From Gracilaria vermiculophylla (lineage: Eukaryota; Rhodophyta; Florideophyceae; Gracilariales; Gracilariaceae), in contig JAHNZQ020000004.1 in the NCBI GenBank assembly GCA_019155205.2, forward strand, positions 4,977,224 to 5,041,223: 64,000 nt of DNA, given 5' to 3'. Position numbers and translations under genes: made by a program. Shown here one piece after another: positions 20,930 through 30,124 of this stretch (within the stretch, counting starts at the first letter, position 1; each line of letters begins with the position of its first letter). Below the pieces are notes generated by a model. It saw nothing but the letters and a program-made list of their open reading frames with translations. It searched no databases and was not told the origin of the DNA.

Positions 20930-21220
20930 GGTGATGCGCAAATTAGTACAGAATGCAACCCCACCACTTCTGATTCCCGACAGAATGCGGTTGTGACGGT
21001 GGGGTTGGGCGGACTAGAAGACAACGCGGGAAAGAGCAAAAGGGTATTTATATGGTAATGAGAAACTAGGGACTAGCTTTGCTGCCTAAACGCTAAAGAA
21101 GAACGTAATGATTTTGCAGTGACATATACAAATTCTGTCAAGGGTGAACGCCTTGGCCCGGAAAAACATTATAATTGCACACTATCGGCACTTGTGATTT
21201 GCATTAAAGTGAAGTCTAGT
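20930..21220. promoter_or_regulatory. Upstream region of the RGG-protein gene
   Basis: Intergenic DNA upstream of the minus-strand ATG at 20929. It should contain that gene's promoter by position; no specific motif is claimed. Confidence 0.3.
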
Positions 21221-23181
21221 CACGTTCATGCTTCGAATTCACTCGCAACATTGTTCGAATTGCTCTCTTGTAAATGCCGTCGCAGATGTTGTTGACCAAG
21301 AGTGTTTTTACATCTGTTGTGTGGGCCGCAATTGGTTTTCTATGTGTCCATGTTGCATTCTGATGTTCCATTTGCAACTTAATAGAGAGGGTTTAAGTCA
21401 CTCAAACCGCGGAGGGTTTTGCTGCTAATGTTGATGGAGAGCACTAATTGCGTTCATCTTACTCGCAGCTAGGCTTAGTACCGGAAAGTTCTGCGAGTGC
21501 TGAGGCAACAGTCAAAGAGTTCAACGCACGAGCTTTGTTGAGAGCCCATGAACCACCAGTTGGTATCGTTTTGCAATAAGAACGCCGAGCTGAACAACAC
21601 ATCTTTGACAACAATCGCATATGTCGCTTTTCGGGAGTGTCTAACAGTGAGAAGAGAATGTCTCTGAGCAAAAGTGTCAACAGTACGTCAAAAAGACAAT
21701 AGCACTGCATCTGCCCGCTATCGTCTTACACGCAGGACAGTGCACATTTTGCTCTTGGATGTGTCAATGAGAAGTACCAAATCCTAGCAGAAGGAATTGC
21801 AGAGCTCACTTTACAAGTGACCGCCAACTTTGTTATGGGTATAGTCTTTCCACCATTGGAATGATCTTGTGTATCGAGCTGTTATGCAAGTTTGAAGTTT
21901 GACTTTGACTGAGAAAGAGACGTCAGCGTGTTTATCACCTTTCGGAAGCTTTTTAGAATTTTAAGCCCTCTATATTTCTCAAAATGCCAGCAGTAGCAAT
22001 CATGAAGTACTTGGAGGATAGTGCCTAAAGCTTTAAGTGTTCTCTGGAAGTCACCATGAAACTTTGGTAGTTTTGGCACATTGTACAGCTATTGCACGGG
22101 CTGGGAAATGTGGCTGGAAGGAGACGCTTCCAGATTCTCACCTTTTTTCCGGAGGAAAGGTTTCTCAATGAAATCAGTCCGGAAAGATTATTACAAGTCT
22201 TCGTCAACTTAAAAGTGCCAGAATGATTTCTGGTCTTTCACAGAGTACGATTGTCAATACCGTCAAACGATTATTTCCTCAATATTTACGACAAGCTACT
22301 TTCGATGCGGCATCTGTGACCCAAGTCAAGTATTATGATACCGCCATTGCGGGCGGCATCAAAAGCACGAGAATGGGGTTTGTGAAAGAAATGAAGTCGA
22401 AACGAATCCAAAGATTCGAAGGCGAGAAAAGGAGCTATTTCCACACCACAGTGGAACAAACATCGAAGAACGTTCCTACTTTAAGCTCCACCTAACTTCG
22501 AGCGCAGCTCTGGACAAATACGGTGTCTACACTCACATACATATTAGAACCCAGCGTCATTGAAATGTTCCAATAACAGCGAAGATACGGATGTACATGA
22601 AACAACAAAGATCGTGATTGAAGTCGAATACTGTATCATTAACACAGACGAAGGTGTCAGGTTGGGTGTCATCATATCTTCAGATCAAACGCTGCTACCT
22701 GTCTATCAAAGAAATGGGAGCGCAACTGCAGGAAAAGAATCGCAACGCAGTGATTGAGCTGATGAAACGAGGCTGTTACTTGCGGAGGCAAAAAAAATAT
22801 GGAACTGATTGCATCCCTGAAAGCTTTCCGTGTGGCAGATGTTAGTCCCGCCATTTCTGGAATTGAACCAACGATAACATTCTTATAGAGTATGCCAAAA
22901 GCCGGTTTTAAGTGCAAATGATATTCATCTTTCTGAGATCAATGAGGCTTTTTGGCTCACATGCGGACTTTTGTTCTCACATGTCAAGAGTAGAATGAGA
23001 CATGGCGGACGCTATAGAAAGGAGCCATCATTACGTCTTGGCTATCCACTTGGAGAAAATGACAAGGATCTCATAAACAGTATGCATCATACACATGCTT
23101 TGCCGAACAAAGTAAGAGGTAAAGTAGGAATGGTCCTCTGTATGTGATGATCGCGCTAGAGTAAAGTCTGGTTCACACGTA
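21221..23181. other. Unassigned 2-kb region with fragmentary frames
   Basis: The plus strand shows moderately long, non-repetitive frames, notably 22223-22495 (MISGLSQSTIVNTVKRLFPQ) and pieces near 21480-21580 and 21770-21840. They look like a decayed coding sequence, but I cannot assign a family. It lies between the RGG-protein gene and a Tc1-like element, so it may be another dead transposon or a host pseudogene. Confidence 0.4.
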
Positions 23182-24460
23182 CAGTGCGTTTCAAAATCAT
23201 ATCACGCCTAAAAAACGCGCCAAAGTAGTACTGTAGTGCGCCTTTTGCAGAACATATAAGTAAAAACCGTTTCATAATCGTAACACTACACCATCAACAT
23301 CCATCGTTATGGATCGACGTTCACCTCTTTCTCGCTCTAAACAGCTTGCAATAATACAACTAGAAGCTTATAGAAAATTATATGTCAAAATTAGCCGACT
23401 TTTAAAACGTTATCCATTCACAACCCCCCTTATCCTAGAAAATTAAGCAACCTGTAGAACAAAAACACTTACAAGGCCTTCATACCTTTCCAGTCCTGGA
23501 GATAAACGAGTTAGAAAAGGGAAACTGTGTCAAAGAATAGTTTCATGCAAAACAAATTGCAAAACCCTTAAACCTCAATGTTTCTAAATAAATAATTTGA
23601 CAAATAAGCAATAAAAAAATTGTTCAAGTATAAACAAATGATTAAAACATTTCATTTAGAAGATAAGCATAAGCAAAAAAGCAATATACTTGTATGCAAT
23701 CATGGCGTACTAGACAAATCAATGGGATTCCCTTATTTTTTCTGATGAATAAATATTCAACTTGGATGTTACAAATTGTTATAAATTTTATTGACATGAT
23801 CTAAGAAAAAAAAGCTCTGAATTCCGGACCTGAAACTCTAGAGGCTGTTCTATGATGGTCCGGGCATGCATATCAGAATATGGGAAAGCAGATATTGCAT
23901 TTACTCACATACATATAGATTTTGCATGCTATGAAAAAGTTGTTTATAACTATAGACCAGCTTATAGATATTGTGTGCACGAAAGAAGTTTGGTTTTCCA
24001 GCGAAATAATTAACCAGTGTACAAATCTAAAGTAGTGACAGATTGGCTACAAGAAGCAAGTATTACGGTAATTGATTCGCCAGCATGCTCCCCAGCCGTG
24101 AACTCCATTAAAAATGGATGACAGTTCTTATCAAGAACGGTCTATGGCCACGGAAGGCATTTTAGCGCAGTTTTTGATTTGAAAAACTGTTTTAAGACTT
24201 GCTTTGACAATACATCTATTTTTACAATCAATACCTACATCAATTTGATGCCCAAACGCTTTATTTTCGTAATTAAGCAAAAAGGTGGAAAAACTAGTTA
24301 CTGAGTCGCCAAAAGAGACTTAAACTTCACAAAGTTGTTATGATTTTGAAACGTTTTTTGGACTTGAATTTATTTTTAATCTTGATCTTTTAGTCGTACA
24401 GTGCCAAATTCACAATTTTTGTACTTGGACACCGACGTGTTATGATTTTGAAACAGACTG
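23182..24460 (+). mobile_element. Tc1-like element, type B, complete ends
   Basis: 1279 bases between TA dinucleotides (23180-23181 and 24461-24462). The left end is CAGTGCGTTTCAAAATCATA and the right end GTTATGATTTTGAAACAGACTG. Inner repeats are also visible: CCGTTTCATAATCGTAAC at 23267-23284 on the left and GTTATGATTTTGAAACG near 24336-24353 on the right. Each end therefore carries an outer and an inner copy of the same motif, like the IR/DR layout known from some Tc1-family transposons. Confidence 0.85.
23309..24304 (+). pseudogene. Tc1-like transposase (type B), broken
   Basis: It begins MDRRSPLSRSKQLAIIQLEA and shares its start with the copies at 39476 and 9806. The core blocks can still be traced: SYFF near the first Asp region, a RNN.PVYKSKVVTDWLQEA block where the second Asp has become Asn, and NSIKNG in place of the NPIENGW block, where the catalytic Glu is lost. 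Several stops interrupt it, and it ends with KGGKTSY at 24301. Both the stops and the missing catalytic residues make it inactive. Confidence 0.7.
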
Positions 24461-24894
24461 TACAAGACACCTGGCATTTTGATGCAAATCATCAATTTCA
24501 GAACTTGTACTTTAATGCCCGTTCTACGAGTTGACAGAAATGATGACGGAAATTTTTTGGCGCCGCACATTGTTTGTTTCCACTCGTAATACTGGGTCAC
24601 TTCTAAAAACACAAATCGCAAAATGCGTGTATTCAAATTGATAACATTTGCACCAAAAGAGTGTGCGCAAACCGCTCCAAGTGGTTATGCCACCCACTCG
24701 TCAGACAAATTGCTCCAATGTAGCAAATATCAAATTTTGGCGCGCAATAGGAGAAAGCGCGCCACGCATACTGTGAGCGTTGAGAACGACCTTCTCGAAA
24801 GGCGGGCTTACGTACCATTTACCACCAAGCACCCGCCCCTCCCTTCCCTTTCCCGCCTCCTTGCGGGTTCAAGTCCGAAACCGATGCCCTTCAG
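24461..24894. other. Spacer upstream of the Myb-like gene
   Basis: Separates the Tc1-like element from the Myb-like gene. It may hold the 5' terminal region and promoter of the Harbinger element; no terminal repeat identified. Confidence 0.35.
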
Positions 24895-26004
24895 ATGGCT
24901 CCAGCAGACATCCCTTATCACTCCGCTTCACCGACTTCCGGATCTGCTTCAACTAATCCCGTTGAAGAACGTCCATCTATCGATTCTTCTCCGCAGCCCT
25001 CCACCACCTCGGCCCCATTACTGAGCGCTTATGAATCGCCTCCATGCACTTCCGGTGCCGTTCTCTCGCCGAAGGCGCCTCCTGGACGCGCAACTTTTAC
25101 AGCGGCTTCGCAATTCCGTTCTAAGGCATATGGACTTGAAAGTGGTGGTCATACTCCTATCATTGCTCATCGTCCGATACTGCGACATCGTCAGCGAGGC
25201 GGCCGCCGTTCTGGTTCAAGTCGAGGTACCGGCTTCACGCAGAAAGAAGTCGAAAGTGTACTAAGTGTAATTGAGAAGTATTTACCTCTTTGTAAAGAAG
25301 AGTGGGATATGGTTGCAAAGAAGCACGGCGAGACATTCTTCGTAGAAAACCGCACTGTAGATAGTATCAAGCGCAAGTTTGCTACACTCCACCGTCGTAA
25401 AGTTCCAACCGGCGATCCACGGATGCCGGATGACGTGCGACGAGCTAGACGCTTACGCTTTCGTATGTGCGAGAGAGCTGACATAGGCGAAGGTGCAGGT
25501 GCAGAGGAGACCATTGGAAGAATTCTACCGAGCAGCGATGAAGAAGCTGATAACACAATGGACACCGATGAAAACGAGATCGCTGCTTCGAACTTGCCAA
25601 ATGTGGAGCGCGTTCCCGCCACCCCGAGCAACACTCTCGCTGATGCTGTTGACAGTCCACGCCCAACTACGGTAGCGCCTCCTATCGTGTTCAAGAGGTC
25701 CCAAGCTCGTTTTTCACGCACATCTAAGGAAACCGAAGGAGAGAATTTTTACCAGCTTTTTCAAATGTCGCTACTGCAAGAGCAGCAGCGTAGTGAAGAG
25801 GATATGAGGTGTCGTCGAGAGGATCGAGAAGAGAACAGAAGAAGAGCTCAGGAAGAAGCTACAGGACACCAGCAGCTTATGGAAATGATGACCATGCTTG
25901 TAGCTCAAAACGCTCGTGCTAAAGAACTTTATATATGTAGCGATTCGTGCAAAAAAAAGTTAGCTTCTGCACTAAGATGCGGCATATACAATGATAAAAT
26001 TTGA
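24895..26004 (+). CDS. Myb/SANT-like (DUF6818-type) protein of a Harbinger element
   Basis: An intact frame of 369 residues starting at ATG 24895. Residues 1-105 are Ser/Pro-rich and probably disordered. Residues about 108-185 form the DNA-binding-like domain: GFTQKEVESVLSVIEKYLP, EEWDMVAKKHGE, a basic DSIKRKFATLHRRK helix and then PTGDPRMPDDVRRARRL, the PTGDP-x-P-x-VRRA signature I associate with DUF6818/Myb-like proteins. An acidic region follows (about 205-235), then a Glu/Arg-rich coiled-coil-like tail (about 290-345). The 3' end meets the 3' end of a minus-strand transposase at about 26004-26010, so the two genes converge and practically touch. In PIF/Harbinger elements such a protein binds element ends and helps the transposase enter the nucleus. 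This copy is open while its partner is not, so it may be the younger or selected component, or simply lucky. Confidence 0.7.
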   Translation: MAPADIPYHSASPTSGSASTNPVEERPSIDSSPQPSTTSAPLLSAYESPPCTSGAVLSPKAPPGRATFTAASQFRSKAYGLESGGHTPIIAHRPILRHRQRGGRRSGSSRGTGFTQKEVESVLSVIEKYLPLCKEEWDMVAKKHGETFFVENRTVDSIKRKFATLHRRKVPTGDPRMPDDVRRARRLRFRMCERADIGEGAGAEETIGRILPSSDEEADNTMDTDENEIAASNLPNVERVPATPSNTLADAVDSPRPTTVAPPIVFKRSQARFSRTSKETEGENFYQLFQMSLLQEQQRSEEDMRCRREDREENRRRAQEEATGHQQLMEMMTMLVAQNARAKELYICSDSCKKKLASALRCGIYNDKI

Positions 26005-26009
26005 TCGAT

Positions 26010-26948
26010 ACCAACCATCCGAGCTCTCAGGTTGAAGAGTAGGACGGTGCAGTGAAGAATAAGCTTTCGTTCTCCGTGTTCTTCATAAACGAGTCGATCC
26101 TTCATTCTTGGGAATGAACCTTAAAAAGCCCGCATACCCCACTCCGACGCTTGTCTTGCAGAAGTTGCTTGTTTCAACAGGACGACTTCGGCCGCACCAT
26201 CTGCCCTAGTTTCATCTTGAGCGGATTTGATTAGAAACGGATAGTCCCCTTTTGAAAACGCAGAATCTACCACACATTGGCCCCCGTAAGTTCTATAGCA
26301 ATTTTCAAGTTTTTTGTATACTCCGCCCCATTCTGCTATTTGTGAGTCATGCATGCATCCAGGTGCATTTATGGCGCATGATACGATAGTCCCTGACGGT
26401 GCAAAATCAAAGACGTTACCAACGTAGTGGTCATGAGTCCAGCCGTTGTAAAACATGTTTTGAATTACGAAGTCCCCAGACTACTCTAAGTACAGCTTTA
26501 GGCCATCCGCTACAGCGTACACATTTTGTAGAGACATGTACCTAGAGGAAACGGCAGTCTTATACTGTTCCATCTCGTGCTGATCCGGCATCCGTACTTG
26601 TGCCCGGCTGTCCCTTGAAAGTACACGAAGTAAGAGCCTTCTCCCGAAGCGAATGAAAATTGAACACACAGACGATGTTATGCCAAAGAGCATGCATAAC
26701 GTAAACATCGGTCCACGTATTCTGTGCCATGCAAGAACCAACCCCAAACACTAAGTCGCGGACATACTTCTGGGCCTTCCCCTCGTGCGATTCGTAAAGG
26801 CGATGATTCTGATGACTCCATCTTCCGAGTAGGGAGTAAATCTGCGATATAGTGGAGCAAACTGCTGTAGTATAGCAACAAACGTGCAATGGTCAAATCC
26901 GGTTACTGTAATCAAAGATTGATCGCACATGGACTTAAGCAGCACCAT
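26010..26948 (-). pseudogene. PIF/Harbinger DDE transposase with in-frame stops only
   Basis: One minus-strand frame from at least MVLLKSMCDQSL (26948; it may start further upstream) to about 26010. It is broken only by stop codons at 26751-26753, 26481-26483 and 26121-26123, with no frameshift visible. Traceable blocks are an N-terminal helical region (GFDHCTFVAILQQFAPLYRR), a WHRIRGP segment, a YMSLQNVYAVADGLKLYLE strand with the first catalytic Asp (ADG), MFYNGWTHDHYVGNVFDFAP, INAPGCMHDSQIAEWGG with the second Asp, a VVDSAF segment and RQASEWGMRAF, whose Glu would be the third catalytic residue. The last segment, after the final stop, reads GSFPRMKDRL and ends next to the Myb-like gene. 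It is similar in plan to the 6388-7190 and 40843-42021 transposases. Confidence 0.7.
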
Positions 26949-27111
26949 AAACGGGGAAATGGCAGGACTTTGTAAAGCCCGGCGAGTTACTCTGTGGTCT
27001 CGACGTCTTCTTCCTGCAATCGTTAATCGATTTCGTAAGCCGACCCGTGGCACCTGCCACTGCCGGTGTGCCAGCATCGCGAGCAATAGTGCAGATATAG
27101 AAGGCATAGGG

Positions 27112-27167
27112 ACGCTCGTACTCGGTGTCGTACTCGCACACGCTCGTACTCGGTGTCGTACTTGCAC
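27112..27167. repeat. 28-bp unit, two tandem copies
   Basis: Units at 27112-27139 and 27140-27167 start ACGCTCGTACTCGG and differ at one base. They lie between the two divergent transposase pseudogenes. Confidence 0.85.
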
Positions 27168-27376
27168 ACAGTTATGTGCGAGAGTTGCCAAATTGGTACG
27201 GACTTTTCGTGCCCATTTCAGTCGTATCAAATCTGTCAATACGTATTTTGATATTTGAGTGCTGGTACAAATTTGTGTTTTTCGGAGCGACCCACTGTTC
27301 TCACAGTTCTGGAAACCAGGGCCGCAGCTTCCCTCCCCGTGCAAAACGAGAGGTCGGGTTCACATTCGGCATAATC

Positions 27377-28696
27377 ATGCGCCAACATCACTTGCACGTC
27401 TGTCTCAAACTTCTTCGAAGGTCCTGTTCAGCAAAACCCCCCGCACGAAGAGAGGGACAGAAATGGCTACAACGTATTGCTGTTCATGTGCTTTACACTA
27501 CTCTTGCGGTGTCTTCTCTAACACAAACAGTCTCAGTTCCGCAAACATTACATTCTTGTCCTTCTTTTGACAGCCATCAGCACATCACCCTCTTATCTGA
27601 AGATCTATTCAAGCGCATGTACCACGTAAGCAAAAAACAGTTTGAGCTGTTACTGTCCATACTGCGTATCATACTTCGAAAAAAGCAGAGGACGCATTCG
27701 GTTGTATCACAAGCGGTGTCACCTGCGGTGATGATGTTCATTGCGCTTCGACTCCTCGCTGGCGCCAGTTACTTGGATCTACACTACCCATATGGATTAA
27801 CAGTCAGTACCATCTATCGCGTTTTCGAGCAAACACTCACTGTGCTAAACAACGTTTTACCTCTCATATATTTTCCAGCTACGGCTGCATGCTGCTGTTC
27901 CAGCGCAGGACGTTACAAACGCATGCGCAAAACACCATTTTATGGTGTCATCGCTGCTATAGACAGACTCGCTGTTGAGATGCGACAGCCTTCTTTGTCA
28001 GATGTTTCCGACCCAATAAAGTATTATGACCGAAAAGGATTTTGCGCCGTTGTCGTACAAGCCGTTGTCGAAGCAAACTACGAGTTTTGCTTTCTATCTG
28101 CTCGTCACGCAGGTGAAACTCACGACTCAACCGCATTTCAGGCTTCAAAGCTTTTCACTCTGCTGAAATGTGACCTTCTGCCTCGATGGGCAACAGTGTT
28201 TGCAGATGACGCCTACGCAAACGAAGGAAGAGTAATGATGCCATAATCTTGAAAAGGACTCACGCCGGCGCAAGATTCTTTCAATTATTATCATTCCTCA
28301 ATAAGGATAATAGCGGAACAAGCCTTTGGTATGTTATTTTGCAGGTTTGGTATTTTCTGGTCCGCGCTGCGTCTTCCTGTGGCGAAGTGTACACTGATAA
28401 TTCTGGTTACCGCAAAGCTGCACAACTTTATTATCGATAATGCAGATTCGGATATCTTCGTAATGATATCTCCTCATGATCGTAATCGTGTCCAAGGTTC
28501 CCCTGTTGTGCATCTTCAGAATAATCTTCACATGGAAATAGACACACCTAGACCGAAACAGTGGCAGAGAAAAAACACAAAAATGAGAGATGACTTAGCG
28601 CAAAGCCCACAACGATACGGCTACATTCTTCGGCGCCATTACCGTCATATTGACGTAGCGAATCCAACACTACCATATCTGGAGCTGGTGGCATAG
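27377..28696 (+). pseudogene. Second Harbinger-type transposase, nearly intact
   Basis: A single plus-strand frame of 440 codons from ATG 27377 to the stop at 28694-28696, interrupted only by TAA 28244-28246 and TGA 28250-28252. Domain order: an N-terminal helical region (SEDLFKRMYHVSKKQFELLL, VMMFIALRLLAGASYLDL), then PYGLTVSTIYRVFEQTL, then the DDE_Tnp_4 core. The core has FYGVIAAIDRLAVEMRQP with the first Asp, KYYDRKGFCAVVVQAVV, HAGETHDSTAFQ with the second Asp, FADDAYANEG, and SSIRIIAEQAFGMLF with the third acidic residue (Glu). A LRLPVAKCTL segment and NFIIDN close the fold. All three catalytic acids are kept. The protein is clearly different from the minus-strand transposase 430 bases away, so two distinct Harbinger families adjoin here. 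No partner gene for it was identified. Confidence 0.75.
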
Positions 28697-29138
28697 TCCT
28701 ACGTTTGGTTGCTCTGTCGAATAAGCACATATGCTCTCTTACACTTCGAGCTGTGAATGGATTAGCCGTCAGGAAGTCAAGCCCACACAGCTCTACTTGA
28801 TGAAAAGGGTTTCAGGCATCAGATACACCTTGATTTGGAAGAACCTACTGTTTTCGCTCGTCGTGGCGCGAAGCAGCACGCTTTCAAGTGCATTGTTCCT
28901 CCAAAATGGGAAACATGTTGGCCCGACATTCGAACATAGTCGCCTCGCACACACACACACAGACAAATCAACGAGTGTCCCTCAACAATATGCCTTATCC
29001 CTCCCTTTCGCTCTTGATGGTGATGATAGCGCAGTCAACACCCGCAGTTAGAACTTAAGCGAAGTCTGTGGAACTTCTTATTCAATCATGCAGCTCATGG
29101 CAGCTGCTTCCATGCCTTTTCTGATCGCATCATATCCA
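28697..29138. other. No recognisable gene
   Basis: Spacer between the second Harbinger transposase and the truncated 3' LTR of the Gypsy element. A CACACACACA run lies near 28947. Confidence 0.4.
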
Positions 29139-29622
29139 GTGTGTGTTCCTAAAGTTGGTCTCCGGTATTCGCTGTCACGAGCCGGGGGAATTTTTGAAAG
29201 GGATCTGCAAACACCAAGCGGAGGGGGGTGGTTTACTGGGCGGAAAACGCTCCTACAGGCGCTGCTATGATGTGACCTGGGGATCGGCGGCTTAGAAACC
29301 TGAGGATGATCGACGAGAGTCTCCAACCGGAAAGGTATATGAAGACTCAAGGGTGCTTGTCTTTACTTCACCAGAAGTGGAGATCAACCGGGAAATTAAG
29401 TATGAAGCCGGGAGCCCGCCTCGGCAGGTCTCACTACTGTAGTAATTACCTACGTAAATTAACTAAAATAAATATAAATTCTGCCGTCTCTTGAGGATAA
29501 TGTCGAGCACGCGGGCGGAGTTATGCACCACGTGGCTCAGTTAATAAAATACGAACCTTCCTTAGGAATATCACGCCATGAATCCACATCACAATATTTC
29601 CTAGGAGCCATTATACTATACA
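29139..29622 (-). repeat. 3' LTR of the Gypsy element, truncated
   Basis: Aligns with 38733-39286 from a GTGTGTTCCTAAAG box to the end ACTATACA at 29622. About 95 bases at the outer end (the U5 side) are missing and replaced by unrelated sequence. Confidence 0.8.
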
Positions 29623-29632
29623 CCCCCTTTCG
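29623..29632 (-). other. Polypurine tract (PPT)
   Basis: Directly inside the 3' LTR the minus strand reads CGAAAGGGGG followed by the LTR's TGTATAG. This is the normal plus-strand priming site of an LTR retrotransposon, and its exact position supports the element boundaries. Confidence 0.7.
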
Positions 29633-30124
29633 TAAATTGCACCACGTCCTCGAGGTGCATCTTCCCATTCCTTGATTTTTGGAAGGACTCCTATCGGTGT
29701 GATGTAAGCGCCCTCCGGCGATGGACACATTCTGTCCTTCAGGCATTCCTTTATACTTCGATAATTCTGCGCAGCGTACCACCGCGGGCTCGTGTATTAT
29801 CCCTTGCAGTGTTTGCGGGCCCTGGTCCTCTTTAACCCAGCTGAGTCTCCTCCTTCTTGGCGTAAATCGTTGGTGTTGCCGCGTCAGTCGGCGGCGTGAG
29901 CTTCCGCGCACTCCAGCGTGTTATCTGCAGTGCAGGCGTGAAACCTCCGTAGCCCGAGCGCGGGTCAGTCCAGAGTGGACACAGACTCTCTCAAGGCACT
30001 TGACGCTCCGATTCCTTCGAGGATTCTTCTTCGGGGAACACCCGCTTCATCGCCTCCGTTCATTACGTCTCCGTGAAGGTGCGTCATCTCGTAATCTTCG
30101 CGTCCGCGCTCTCTTCGGGCTCCA

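Noticed and set aside
26929..27258. Plus-strand frame opposite the N-terminus of the Harbinger transposase
   Set aside because: Its minus-strand counterpart continues in phase with the transposase core, so this is a shadow.
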